DNA of 24,552 bases, taken from contig DLGS01000056.1 of assembly GCA_002482815.1 (NCBI GenBank), positions 1 to 24,552 of the forward strand, in the 5' to 3' direction. Shown here in pieces: positions 14,757-23,015 of the stretch (positions are counted from its first letter, which is position 1; each line of letters begins with the position of its first letter). The stretch is from Bacteroidetes bacterium UBA7688 (lineage in GTDB: Bacteria; Bacteroidota; Bacteroidia; Chitinophagales; Chitinophagaceae). The notes under the pieces are model-generated. The model was given only the letters and a program-made list of their open reading frames with translations, made no database searches and was not told the origin of the DNA. The translations under genes were made by a program, and so were the position numbers.

Positions 14757-15515
14757 ATGGCTACAGTTAAAGATTTTTCAATCGAAGAAAAATTAAGTGC
14801 GGTACTTACACTGCAAAAAATAGATTCTAAAATAGATGAAATCAAAACACTGAAGGGCGAATTGCCTATGGAAGTGAAAGACCTTGAGGATGAGATAGCC
14901 GGTTTGCAAACACGTATCGCCAATATCGACACAGATATTGAGAATATCAACACTTATATCGCACAGCGCACAGATGCTAAAAAAGAAGCGGTAGCCCTTT
15001 CAAAAAAATACGAAAAACAACAGGACAACGTAAAGAACAACCGTGAGTTTGAAGCGTTGACCAAAGAAATTGAAATGCAGGAGCTTGAAGCCAAATTGTG
15101 CGACAAGCATATCAAAGACGCCACTTTTGAATTGAAAGAGCGCACCGCAGTCCGCACCACAACAGAAGAAAAAGTTGCTGTTGTTGAAGATACTTTGAAA
15201 GCTAAAAAGAAAGAGCTTGAAAAAATTATCGTTGAAACGGAGAAAGAAGAAAAAACCTTAAACAAACAATCTATCGAAGCGAAAGAAAAAGTAGATGAAA
15301 GATTGTTGGTTGCTTACGACCGTATCCGCGCCAGTTACTCAAACGGATTAGCTGTAGTACCTATCCACCGCGATTCCTGTGGTGGTTGCTTCAATGTTAT
15401 TCCTCCTCAGCGCCAATCAGAAATCCGTCAGCACAAAAAGATTATTGTTTGCGAACATTGCGGACGTATCCTTGTTGATTCTGAACTGGATGAAAACACT
15501 AAAGTGAAAAAATAA
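14757..15515 (+). CDS. Coiled-coil C4 zinc-ribbon protein (DUF164/CT398-like)
   Basis: A 252-residue protein made of a long coiled coil (about 10-190, rich in Lys and Glu heptads, with NNREFEALTKEIE at 94-106) and a C-terminal C4 zinc ribbon with Cys208, Cys211, Cys232 and Cys235 (CGGC and CEHC). This layout matches the DUF164/CT398 family, thought to act as an adaptor or nucleic-acid-binding protein; its function is unknown. It is cytosolic. The start lies six bases after the nif3-like stop, so co-transcription is nearly certain, and a strong terminator follows. Confidence 0.93.
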   Translation: MATVKDFSIEEKLSAVLTLQKIDSKIDEIKTLKGELPMEVKDLEDEIAGLQTRIANIDTDIENINTYIAQRTDAKKEAVALSKKYEKQQDNVKNNREFEALTKEIEMQELEAKLCDKHIKDATFELKERTAVRTTTEEKVAVVEDTLKAKKKELEKIIVETEKEEKTLNKQSIEAKEKVDERLLVAYDRIRASYSNGLAVVPIHRDSCGGCFNVIPPQRQSEIRQHKKIIVCEHCGRILVDSELDENTKVKK

Positions 15516-15534
15516 TTAGCGAATACATATTCTC

Positions 15535-15567
15535 AAAACGCTCCGAAACTTCGGAGCGTTTTTTTTT
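15535..15567 (+). terminator. Strong intrinsic terminator after the zinc-ribbon gene
   Basis: Stem CGCTCCGA/TCGGAGCG, loop AACT, extended by AAAA/TTTT and followed by nine T. It closes the nif3-like/zinc-ribbon unit 20 bp after the stop. Confidence 0.93.
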
Positions 15568-15629
15568 GTGTTTGACGGTAATTTAAAGGTGATTTTTTTA
15601 CAATGAATTATTAAAGTCGCTCAATGCTT

Positions 15630-15637
15630 TATCTTTA
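15630..15637 (+). promoter_or_regulatory. Putative -7 promoter box for the M49 peptidase gene
   Basis: TATCTTTA, one base from TAnnTTTG, 25 nt before the ATG at 15662 and downstream of the preceding terminator. No -33 TTG identified. Confidence 0.4.
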
Positions 15638-15661
15638 ACCCAATTAAAAATTTATTCTTCA

Positions 15662-17749
15662 ATGCAAAAATGGAAAATACCCGCAATGGTACTCTTAAGC
15701 GCAAGCAGCCTGATGTCCACATCTTGTGGTAATGGTGAAAAAAAAGCTGGAAGTTCAGATAGCACAGCCAAACCTGCTACTACTGATTTTAAAGTAATGG
15801 CCGAATCCTTTGCTGACTTGCAATTGCTTCGCTACCAGGTTCCCGGTTGGGAAGAACTTACACTGCAACAAAAAACGCTTGCCTATTATCTGTATGAAGC
15901 GGCACTTTGCGGACGTGATTTGTATTACGACCAGGCGAATAAATATGGATTGACCTTGCGCAAAACGATTGAGGCAATTTATGGTACTTATAAAGGGGAT
16001 AAAAACTCGGCTGAGTGGAAAAAATTCGAAGTGTATGCCGGCCGTGTTTGGTTCAGCACCGGCAATCATCACCACTATTCGAAAGATAAATTTATCCCGG
16101 AATGTTCGTTTGAATATTTCAGCGAATTGGTGAAGAACAGCGACCAAAGCCAGATTCCATTAAATCAGGGCGAAGCGGTTGATGCATTTCTTGCCAGAAT
16201 GAAACCAGTTATTTTTGATGCCGCGTTCCAGCCAAAAATGGTGGATTTGCGTGCAGGAATCGACAATGTAGCCAATTCTTCTGTGAACTTTTATGAGAAT
16301 ATTACCCAGAAAGAGGTAGAAGCTTATTACGCAGATAAAACCAAATTTCCTGAAAGTGACCAAACTCCTGAATGGGGATTGAACAGCAAGCTGATGAAAG
16401 AGGATGGAAAAATTGTAGAAAAAACCTGGAAGCTAGGCGGAATGTATTCTGCAGCAATTGAGAAAATTGTTTTCTGGTTGGATAAAGCGGTAACAGTTGC
16501 CGAAAATGAGCAACAAAGAAAAGCGCTACAATTACTCAGCGAATATTATAAAACAGGAGATCTGCATAAGTGGGACGAATACAACATTGCATGGGTAAAT
16601 GATACTGCCAGCCGTATTGATATCAGTCATGGTTTTATCGAAGTGTATAATGATGCGATTGGTAAAAAAGGAAGTTTTGAATCTGTTCTTTCACTGAAAG
16701 ATATGGTCACAACCAAAACCATAGCCAGCATTGCCAAAGAAGCACAATGGTTTGAAGATAATTCTCCCTTGATGCCTGAGCATAAAAAGAAAACAGTGAA
16801 AGGCATTACAGCAAAAGCGATTACTGTTATTGTAGAATCAGGTGATGCCGCACCAAGCACGCCGATTGGGATTAACCTTCCTAATTCTGATTGGTTAAGA
16901 AAATACCACGGATCTAAATCTGTTTCGCTGAGCAACATTGTACACGCCTACAACGAAAGCAGTGCCGGTAGCGGAATGTTGAATGAGTTTGTAAATGATC
17001 CTGCTAAATTGCAGCGCATGAAAGAATTCGGAAATCTTGGCAGTGATTTACACACTGATATGCACGAGTGCATTGGCCACGCGTCAGGACAAATAAATTC
17101 GGGTGTTGGTACACCGGACAAAACTTTGAAAAACTATGCGTCCTGCCTTGAAGAAGCCCGTGCAGACCTGGTTGCGCTGTATTATATTATGGACAAGAAA
17201 CTGGTTGATATTGGTGTGATGCCTTCTTTGGAAGTCGGCAAAGCAGAATACGACAGCTATATGATGAATGGCCTGATGACCCAATTGACAAGATTAAAAC
17301 TGGGTGATAAAATTGAAGAAGCACATATGCGTAACCGCGCTTTGAACGCCTATTGGGTATTTGAAAAAGGTAAAAAGGATAATGTTGTAGAGTTTATTAA
17401 GAAAGACGGTAAAACCTACGTTCAGATTAATGACTACGACAAACTGCGTGTTTTGTTTGGTGAATTATTACGCGAAATCCAGCGTATCAAATCGGAAGGC
17501 GACTTTAAATCCGGCAAAAATCTGGTAGAAACTTATGGTGTAAATGTGAACCAGGAACTACACAAAGAAGTGCTGGATCGCTTTGCCAAACTGAATATTA
17601 AAGCCTACAAAGGATTTATTCAGCCACGCCTTGTGCCGGTAATGAGCGGCGATAAAGTAACGGATGTGAAACTGGAGTACCCGGATTCATTCTATGGTCA
17701 AATGATGGAATACGCTAAAAAGTATTCATTGTTACCAGCGGTGAATTAA
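15662..17749 (+). CDS. Dipeptidyl-peptidase III-like metallopeptidase (family M49), lipoprotein
   Basis: A 695-residue zinc exopeptidase expected to release dipeptides from the N-terminus of short peptides. The M49 zinc motif is present as HECIGH (468-473), the hexapeptide HExxGH form, with the second motif CLEEARADL (495-503) supplying the third zinc ligand. The length fits bacterial DPP III proteins. The N-terminus is a signal sequence ending MSTSCGNG with a probable lipid-Cys at 22, followed by a Ser/Lys-rich linker, so the enzyme would be anchored in the envelope rather than cytosolic like the eukaryotic enzymes. The lipobox is acceptable, not perfect. Monocistronic, with a putative -7 box 25 nt upstream and a strong terminator downstream. 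Confidence 0.93.
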   Translation: MQKWKIPAMVLLSASSLMSTSCGNGEKKAGSSDSTAKPATTDFKVMAESFADLQLLRYQVPGWEELTLQQKTLAYYLYEAALCGRDLYYDQANKYGLTLRKTIEAIYGTYKGDKNSAEWKKFEVYAGRVWFSTGNHHHYSKDKFIPECSFEYFSELVKNSDQSQIPLNQGEAVDAFLARMKPVIFDAAFQPKMVDLRAGIDNVANSSVNFYENITQKEVEAYYADKTKFPESDQTPEWGLNSKLMKEDGKIVEKTWKLGGMYSAAIEKIVFWLDKAVTVAENEQQRKALQLLSEYYKTGDLHKWDEYNIAWVNDTASRIDISHGFIEVYNDAIGKKGSFESVLSLKDMVTTKTIASIAKEAQWFEDNSPLMPEHKKKTVKGITAKAITVIVESGDAAPSTPIGINLPNSDWLRKYHGSKSVSLSNIVHAYNESSAGSGMLNEFVNDPAKLQRMKEFGNLGSDLHTDMHECIGHASGQINSGVGTPDKTLKNYASCLEEARADLVALYYIMDKKLVDIGVMPSLEVGKAEYDSYMMNGLMTQLTRLKLGDKIEEAHMRNRALNAYWVFEKGKKDNVVEFIKKDGKTYVQINDYDKLRVLFGELLREIQRIKSEGDFKSGKNLVETYGVNVNQELHKEVLDRFAKLNIKAYKGFIQPRLVPVMSGDKVTDVKLEYPDSFYGQMMEYAKKYSLLPAVN

Positions 17750-17768
17750 TAATTGATTGTATTTGTTT

Positions 17769-17803
17769 AACAGTGCCTGGTTTGAATATCAGGCACTGTT
17801 TTT
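17769..17803 (+). terminator. Intrinsic terminator after the M49 peptidase gene
   Basis: Perfect 9-bp stem CAGTGCCTG/CAGGCACTG with a 10-base loop, extended by AA/TT and followed by five T. It starts 20 bp after the stop. Confidence 0.88.
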
Positions 17804-17821
17804 ATTTGGGGTCATAATGGA

Positions 17822-17829
17822 TACTTTTA
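17822..17829 (+). promoter_or_regulatory. Putative -7 promoter box for the CxxCxxC protein/FAD oxidoreductase unit
   Basis: TACTTTTA, one base from TAnnTTTG, 23 nt before the ATG at 17852 and just after the preceding terminator. Confidence 0.38.
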
Positions 17830-17851
17830 CAGAATAGCAAATTGAAAAGTT

Positions 17852-18298
17852 ATGGGTAGGATTATTGTACTGGTGACCTTGTTTTGTTCTGTTTTTTGTT
17901 TGGAGTCGACGGCGGATACGGTTGATTATTATATCATCCGCTACAATGGAAAGATCGTTCCCTTTAAAATGAATGAGATGCCCATACTGAAATTAAAAAA
18001 GGACAAAATAGACAAATTAGATTCATTGAGTATCGCTTACATAGCGGGTTGCACACCCTGTTTCGAATGTATTGCTGTGGCCTACATCGAGCCTGACTTG
18101 GGTGGACCGGAAATAGCATACGCTTTTAGTAACGTAAAAGAAAGTGGTGGGCATCGTGGATTTAACCAGCTTCCTACTATTGGGCTTTATTCATTGACCT
18201 TTTCTTTTCAATATAGCAAAGTATTTAACCTGTTTTATTATGAAGTAGGTTTTCAAGCACGGGAAAAGATGCTTGCGCTTAAAATTATTTTAGAATAA
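17852..18298 (+). CDS. Exported protein of unknown function with a CxxCxxC motif
   Basis: A 148-residue protein with an N-terminal signal (MGRIIVLVTLFCSVFCLES; cleavage near residue 20). The mature part is beta-rich and contains CTPCFEC (Cys67, Cys70, Cys73), a compact motif that could bind a metal or take part in thiol chemistry, followed by IAVAYIEPDLGGPEIAYAF. I do not recognise the family. The two other cysteines are in the signal region. Its TAA is directly followed by the ATG of the FAD oxidoreductase gene with no gap, so the two are almost certainly co-translated. The second protein looks cytosolic, so direct contact between the two is not expected. Confidence 0.72.
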   Translation: MGRIIVLVTLFCSVFCLESTADTVDYYIIRYNGKIVPFKMNEMPILKLKKDKIDKLDSLSIAYIAGCTPCFECIAVAYIEPDLGGPEIAYAFSNVKESGGHRGFNQLPTIGLYSLTFSFQYSKVFNLFYYEVGFQAREKMLALKIILE

Positions 18299-19303
18299 AT
18301 GCACAAAGACATCCTCATCATCGGGCAAGGGATAGCCGGCACTTTGCTGAGTTATGAATTGATGCGTGAAGGGAAATCGGTGATGCTAATTGATTCGACT
18401 GACAAGTATAAAGCCAGCCTTGTAGCAGCAGCAGTTATTAATCCTTTAATAGGCAAAAACTGGACTATTGCCAAAGATGCAGCAATGCTGATACCATTTT
18501 CAGTAAAGACTTACAAATCGCTTGGTGAAAAATTTGATCAAAATTTTTTAATCGAAAAGGACCTTTTTGTTTTTCATCAGAATGCAAAACAAGGACAAAC
18601 TTTTGCTGATCAAATTTCAGATGGCAACACTTACTTGCAGGATTTGAGTATGCCGGAAACTGATAACCTGAAACAGGTTTTTTTTGCTGATAATAAGATT
18701 GGAAAAGTAAAACCTGTTTATACTGTCGAAGCGGCATCTCTGTTGAGCCAATGGACTTCTTCTCTGCAGGCGGAGAATAGCTTTGAGACGGAGCAATTCG
18801 AAATGGCTGACCTGAAAATTTATACAGACAGCATAGCGTATAAAGGCATCTCAGCTGATAAAATTGTTTTTTGCGAAGGTGCAGCCGGACGAAACAACCC
18901 TTTTTTCCCTGATGTAAACTTTACTGCTAATCGCGGGGATGTTTTGCTGCTTTCTATACCTGGTTTGTCAACGGAGTGTCTTTATCAGAAGGGTATTCGC
19001 CTTGTTCCGCGCAGCGATGGTTTGTTTTGGTGCGGCAGTAATTATACCTGGAAATATGATTCTCTTCTCCCGGATAAAAACTGGCGATCTGAAACTGAGG
19101 CTCAATTAAAAAGCTGGCTGAAACTACCCTTTGAAATTGCAGATCATTTGGTAGCTGAAAGGCCAACCACCCCAGGGCAACAAACGCTTTTGTTGCAAAG
19201 TGAACTACATAAAAACTTATATTTCTTCAACGGATTAGGTACACGTGGCTTTTCAGCAGGTCCATTCCTTGCAAATAAGATGGCGCAACTATTGAATCAT
19301 TAA
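18299..19303 (+). CDS. FAD-dependent oxidoreductase of the DAO superfamily
   Basis: A 334-residue flavoprotein. The N-terminal dinucleotide-binding fold is clear: DILIIGQGIAGTLLSYEL with GxGxxG at G9, G11 and G14, ending in the acidic MLIDS. NPLIGKNW (about 48-55) follows, and the C-terminal FAD-contacting segment FFNGLGTRGFSAGP (309-322) resembles that of glycine oxidase, DadA and MnmC-type DAO proteins. The substrate is unknown; oxidation of an amino acid or other amine is the general expectation. No signal peptide, so cytosolic. The gene starts right after the stop of the CxxCxxC protein. No dedicated plus-strand terminator was seen; the hairpin beyond it has its T-run on the minus strand. 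Confidence 0.88.
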   Translation: MHKDILIIGQGIAGTLLSYELMREGKSVMLIDSTDKYKASLVAAAVINPLIGKNWTIAKDAAMLIPFSVKTYKSLGEKFDQNFLIEKDLFVFHQNAKQGQTFADQISDGNTYLQDLSMPETDNLKQVFFADNKIGKVKPVYTVEAASLLSQWTSSLQAENSFETEQFEMADLKIYTDSIAYKGISADKIVFCEGAAGRNNPFFPDVNFTANRGDVLLLSIPGLSTECLYQKGIRLVPRSDGLFWCGSNYTWKYDSLLPDKNWRSETEAQLKSWLKLPFEIADHLVAERPTTPGQQTLLLQSELHKNLYFFNGLGTRGFSAGPFLANKMAQLLNH

Positions 19304-19310
19304 CTTAAGC

Positions 19311-19340
19311 AAAAAAAAGCCACAGCAAAATGCTATGGCT
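19311..19340 (-). terminator. Terminator for the cold-shock-domain gene
   Basis: On the minus strand the stem AGCCATAGCA/TGCTGTGGCT (one U-G pair), loop TTT, followed by eight T. Read on the plus strand the same stem has an A-C mismatch and no T-run, so it serves the minus-strand gene. Confidence 0.85.
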
Positions 19341-19362
19341 AATATTATACTGAAGAGAGAAA

Positions 19363-19923
19363 TTATTCTGCAGCCGGTGATTCTGTATCAGGGGTTGCCG
19401 CCGGTTCTGCAGCTGCAGGTGCTTTTGCAGGTTTTGCACCAGGTTTTTCAACTTTTACTGCAATCGGATCAATGGCTTTTTTCACCCTAACGGCGTTAGG
19501 CCCTTTGGCTCCCATTTCAATTTCAAATGTCACTTTATTATTTTCTTTGATTGGTTCGGTAAGGCTGTTGATATGAACGAAGAAACTTTCCTGCGTTTTC
19601 AAATCCTTAATAAAACCATATCCTTTTGCATCATTGAAGAAGGCCACGATACCTGTCCTTACAACTTCCACCGGTTCTCTATCCTCTTCTTTTAATGTGC
19701 TTACCTGGATATCTTCCAGATTTATTTCTTTCTTTTTCTTAGGGTCAGGAGGAGTATTTGCCAGATTCCCATTCTCATCCACATAAGCCATCATCTCATC
19801 CAAACTTTTTCCGGAGTTCGAATTAGCTTTACGCTCTTCTTTCTTTTCTTCTTTGAGTTTGCGTTTGGCAACTCGCTTTTTTTCGTTTTCTTTTTTACTA
19901 AACGTTTCCTGAGATCTTCCCAT
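19363..19923 (-). CDS. Cold-shock-domain protein with Lys-rich N-terminal extension
   Basis: A 186-residue RNA/DNA-binding protein. The cold-shock OB-fold lies at about 88-150 (GIVAFFNDAKGYGFIKD) with RNP1 KGYGFI (100-105) and RNP2 FFVHI (114-118). In front is a basic, probably helical extension (KKENEKKRVAKRKLKEEKK and on to about 40) and a short conserved-looking segment KSLDEMMAYVDENGNL (39-54). An Ala/Pro/Lys-rich tail follows (about 151-186). It is much longer than the 65-70-residue CspA type; extended forms of this kind are familiar in Bacteroidota from memory. Likely an RNA chaperone or ribosome-associated factor. It lies downstream of ku on the same strand after a 175-bp gap that holds no gene, so it probably has its own promoter. 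Confidence 0.9.
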   Translation of the reverse strand: MGRSQETFSKKENEKKRVAKRKLKEEKKEERKANSNSGKSLDEMMAYVDENGNLANTPPDPKKKKEINLEDIQVSTLKEEDREPVEVVRTGIVAFFNDAKGYGFIKDLKTQESFFVHINSLTEPIKENNKVTFEIEMGAKGPNAVRVKKAIDPIAVKVEKPGAKPAKAPAAAEPAATPDTESPAAE

Positions 19924-20098
19924 AAATTACAACTTGTATATCCATTTTGTCCGCAAATACTTCATTTAATACGGTGGAATATCACCGAAGGTACGAAAAA
20001 TTAAGGCGTTTTTAAGGCTTTTGTTTTCCAATAAGGGTATAAACGAATATAATGAACCCTTAAAGGCCTGATTCCAATTGATTTCAGGCTACATAAAT

Positions 20099-21007
20099 TC
20101 AGGCGCTTTTCTTTTTAGAAACCACCACCTTCTTTTTTGCTGTGGATTTTTTCGCTGCAGCTTTCTTAACAGGTGCTTTTTTTTTCACTGCACCTTTTTC
20201 TGCAGTTTTTTTACTGATTTTTTCATCATCCTCATCTTCGCCAAGACTTTTTTTCAAGGCATCCATAAGATTGACAATTTTGGTGGATTTTCCTTTCGGC
20301 TTCTCAGTTTCAAGGGGTAGTTTTTTTAGTTTTCTGTCTATTAATTCATGCAAGGCTGTTTCGTAAGAATCGTCAAAATCGGTCGGGTCAAACTTTGAAG
20401 ATTTCTTTTTAATCAGCGAAATGGCCAGTTCGAGCTGATCCTTATCTGCTGCCGGTGCTTTAAGGTCTTCAAAAAAAGTATGTGCATCCCGTACCTCATC
20501 GGCATAGCGAAGCGTTTCCATAAGCAAACCCTTGCCATACGGCTTTATCGCTACCAGATGCTCCTTTCCGGATAAAACAACCTCACCGATGGCAACTTTA
20601 CCTGTTTTTTTTAACGCCTGCTGAAACACAACATACGCTTCCATCGAAATGCTGTCTTCCGGCACTACATAATAGGGTTTGTCAAAATAAATTTCATCGA
20701 TTTCCGCTACATCTGCAAACTCTGTAATTACAATAGTCTTGTTGGTTTCGAGCTTTATTTTTTCCAGTTCTTCAGCGGTCAGTACTACATGACTTCCTTT
20801 TTTATATTCGTATCCTTTTACAATATCTTTTTTATCGATTGCTCCGACACCTTCCACCGTCGGCTGGTTATGTACACGCTTAAGTGTGGGCTTGTGCAAT
20901 TGATGTAAAGGGATATTGCGGGTAGATTTTGATCCGCTATACAATTGTACTGCAATCGTCACCAGGGAGAACCGAAGATGCCCTGTCCATGAAGGTCTTG
21001 TTGCCAT
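20099..21007 (-). CDS. ku: Ku protein for non-homologous end joining
   Basis: A 302-residue bacterial Ku that would form a homodimeric ring on DNA double-strand ends and recruit LigD. The N-terminus MATRPSWTGHLRFSLVTIAVQLYSG-type start (residues 1-25), the core with KGYEYKKGSHVVLT and FADVAEIDEIYFDKPYYVVPE, and YGKGLLMETLRYADEVRD are all characteristic. After the core (about 1-215) comes the minimal C-terminal domain and then an extended tail from about 250 made mainly of Lys, Ala, Val and Ser (VKKAAAKKSTAKKK), a type of tail that binds DNA in other bacterial Ku proteins. The start lies 29 bp after the ligD stop on the same strand, so ligD and ku form an operon. Confidence 0.97.
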   Translation of the reverse strand: MATRPSWTGHLRFSLVTIAVQLYSGSKSTRNIPLHQLHKPTLKRVHNQPTVEGVGAIDKKDIVKGYEYKKGSHVVLTAEELEKIKLETNKTIVITEFADVAEIDEIYFDKPYYVVPEDSISMEAYVVFQQALKKTGKVAIGEVVLSGKEHLVAIKPYGKGLLMETLRYADEVRDAHTFFEDLKAPAADKDQLELAISLIKKKSSKFDPTDFDDSYETALHELIDRKLKKLPLETEKPKGKSTKIVNLMDALKKSLGEDEDDEKISKKTAEKGAVKKKAPVKKAAAKKSTAKKKVVVSKKKSA

Positions 21008-21036
21008 GATAGTTGTATTTTAAAATAATGTTCCTT

Positions 21037-22962
21037 TTATTTAATTTCTGATAAAACCTTTTTCAGATTTATGCCTTTCCCCAAAACAGCTTTGAAAAGG
21101 TCTCCTTCCGATTTCATTCTTTCTATAGCATTTTTAATCGTAAAATCTTTCATCTTTAATCCTTTTTTCACTTCGTTCCAATGCAAAGGCATTGATACTG
21201 TAGCACCGGGTTTGGGACGGAGTGAATAGGGCGAAGCAATAGTAGCCTGAGCACGATTTTGCAAAAAGTCAAGGTACATTTTACCTTTTCTCTTGGCTAC
21301 AGTGCGTTCAAGGCTTGTATAATCCGGTAATCTTTCATGAACCAACGAAACGATTATCCGGGCAAATTCTTTCGATTGTTCATAGGTATATTTTGCCTCT
21401 AAGGGAATGTAAATGTGCAAGCCTGTTGACCCACTGGTTTTGCAATAGGAATCCACTTTCATGTCATCCAATATTTCTTTTGTGACCTGTGCGGCTTCGA
21501 TCACCTGATCAAAACTGTTTTTATCCGGATCGAGGTCAATGATGCACCAGCTGGGATGATCCGGTTTTTTGATGGTGCTGCTCCATGGATTCATTTCTAT
21601 ACAGCCAATGTTAGCCATATACAAAAGACTCGCTTCATCTTTAGCCACAAGGAAATGTTTTTCTTCATCGCTTTCATCTGTATGATAAAGGTAAGTTTCA
21701 GCCCATTCGGGCACTTTTCCGGTCACATCTTTCTGATAAAAACTAAACCCTTTAATGCCATCGGGATGCCGGTTCAAAGACATTGGTCTGTCTTTTAAAT
21801 AAGGTAAAATAAATGGTGCTGCCTCATAATAATAGTTGATCATTTCCCTCTTCGTAATTTTTTCCGCAGGCCAATATATTTTGTCCAGGTTTGTAAACTT
21901 CAGCTCGTTTCCGTTTACCTTTTTTACCTGAGTTTCATCCTTAGGATTAAGGAGGGTTTTTCTTTTGCCAATTTGTTTTTTCATATCCGGCAGCATTTTA
22001 TAGTCGTCGGCAATTACATCATTGGTATGTGCCGCCTCTTCCAGAATAACTTCTTTTGCTTTTTTGTCTTCCCGCAAACCTTCATAAGAAGGATGCCGCA
22101 TAACGCCATCTTTTGTCATTTCAGTATAGCTCACTTCGCAAATCAACTTTGGTTTTAGCCATTTCACTTCTGCTTTTGGCGGGTTTGGCCTGAATCTGCT
22201 TGGTTTTTCAATATCAGGTTCGGATTCAAAAGCTGGCTTTTTAATGATTAGAGGTTTGAATTTTTTGATTAATTCCTCCTGCGTTTTGATATTAAAGCCA
22301 GTACCGATTTTGCCGGTATAGATGAATTTATTCTCTTCAAAAAAGCCAACCAGCAAGGCACTGAATGGTTTGCTGGTGTCTTCATTTATGGTATATCCAC
22401 CAATGACAACTTCCTGCCTTTTATTCGCTTTAATTTTTACCCAGTTTTTTGTTCTCTCTCCGGCATCGTAAGAGCTGCTTTTTTTCTTAGCAATAATTCC
22501 TTCCAGGCCCAGTTTTTTTGCAGATTCAAAAAAGTTGACGCCTGATGTTTCAAATCCTTTGCTGAATTCGATTCTCGGATCATCCGGCATAATTTGTTCC
22601 AGAATATTCTTTCTTTCTGTTAAAGGAAGTCCGGACAAATCTTGACCCTGAAACCAAATAATATCAAACACATAATAAATGAGCGTTCCGTCTGTTTCGC
22701 TCCTCCAGTTTTGAAGCGCACCGAAATCAGGTTGGCCCCTTTCGTTCAGTACAACAACTTCACCATCCACAACTGCATTCGTTCCCCACTCCTGCAGGGC
22801 GGTGTAAATCGGGTAAAATTTATCATTGAATGATTTATCATTCCTTGATTTTAATTGAACATCCCCAACATTCATAAAGCCTACTGCCCTATAGCCATCC
22901 CATTTGATTTCATATAACCACTCCTTGTCATCAAAGGGTTTATCAACTAGTGTTGCCAGCAT
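21037..22962 (-). CDS. ligD: LigD ligase and polymerase domains (second part of a split ligD)
   Basis: 641 residues from the ATG at 22962. ATP-dependent ligase domain: nucleotidyl-lysine K20 in EIKWDGYRA, DGEVVV (66-71), LEGIIAKKK (153-161) and WVKIKA (174-179), with an OB-fold to about 310. Then an archaeo-eukaryotic primase-type polymerase domain (about 350-641) with CIIDLDPD (473-480), TSGSTGLHIYIP (509-520) and YLDFLQN (563-569). It seals and fills double-strand ends with Ku. The frame stays open upstream of the ATG through the adenine tracts into the phosphoesterase gene, with residues EALKVAWDKKNTPEIKF before PMLATL. A -1 shift there would join both parts into one 884-residue PE-Lig-Pol protein. 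The ATG may serve as an independent start, but no ribosome-binding site is visible. Confidence 0.93.
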   Translation of the reverse strand: MLATLVDKPFDDKEWLYEIKWDGYRAVGFMNVGDVQLKSRNDKSFNDKFYPIYTALQEWGTNAVVDGEVVVLNERGQPDFGALQNWRSETDGTLIYYVFDIIWFQGQDLSGLPLTERKNILEQIMPDDPRIEFSKGFETSGVNFFESAKKLGLEGIIAKKKSSSYDAGERTKNWVKIKANKRQEVVIGGYTINEDTSKPFSALLVGFFEENKFIYTGKIGTGFNIKTQEELIKKFKPLIIKKPAFESEPDIEKPSRFRPNPPKAEVKWLKPKLICEVSYTEMTKDGVMRHPSYEGLREDKKAKEVILEEAAHTNDVIADDYKMLPDMKKQIGKRKTLLNPKDETQVKKVNGNELKFTNLDKIYWPAEKITKREMINYYYEAAPFILPYLKDRPMSLNRHPDGIKGFSFYQKDVTGKVPEWAETYLYHTDESDEEKHFLVAKDEASLLYMANIGCIEMNPWSSTIKKPDHPSWCIIDLDPDKNSFDQVIEAAQVTKEILDDMKVDSYCKTSGSTGLHIYIPLEAKYTYEQSKEFARIIVSLVHERLPDYTSLERTVAKRKGKMYLDFLQNRAQATIASPYSLRPKPGATVSMPLHWNEVKKGLKMKDFTIKNAIERMKSEGDLFKAVLGKGINLKKVLSEIK

Positions 22963-23015
22963 TGGCTGTAGCGTATCGCGAAATTTAATTTCAGGTGTAT
23001 TTTTTTTATCCCAGG

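Noticed and set aside
20066..20089. GCCTGA/TCAGGC hairpin downstream of ku as a terminator
   Set aside because: Only six base pairs with a 12-base loop and no good T-run on either strand.
20078..20366. Phe/Ser-rich plus-strand frames opposite the ku tail
   Set aside because: These are complements of the Lys/Ala-rich codons of the Ku tail, with biased composition and no start signal.
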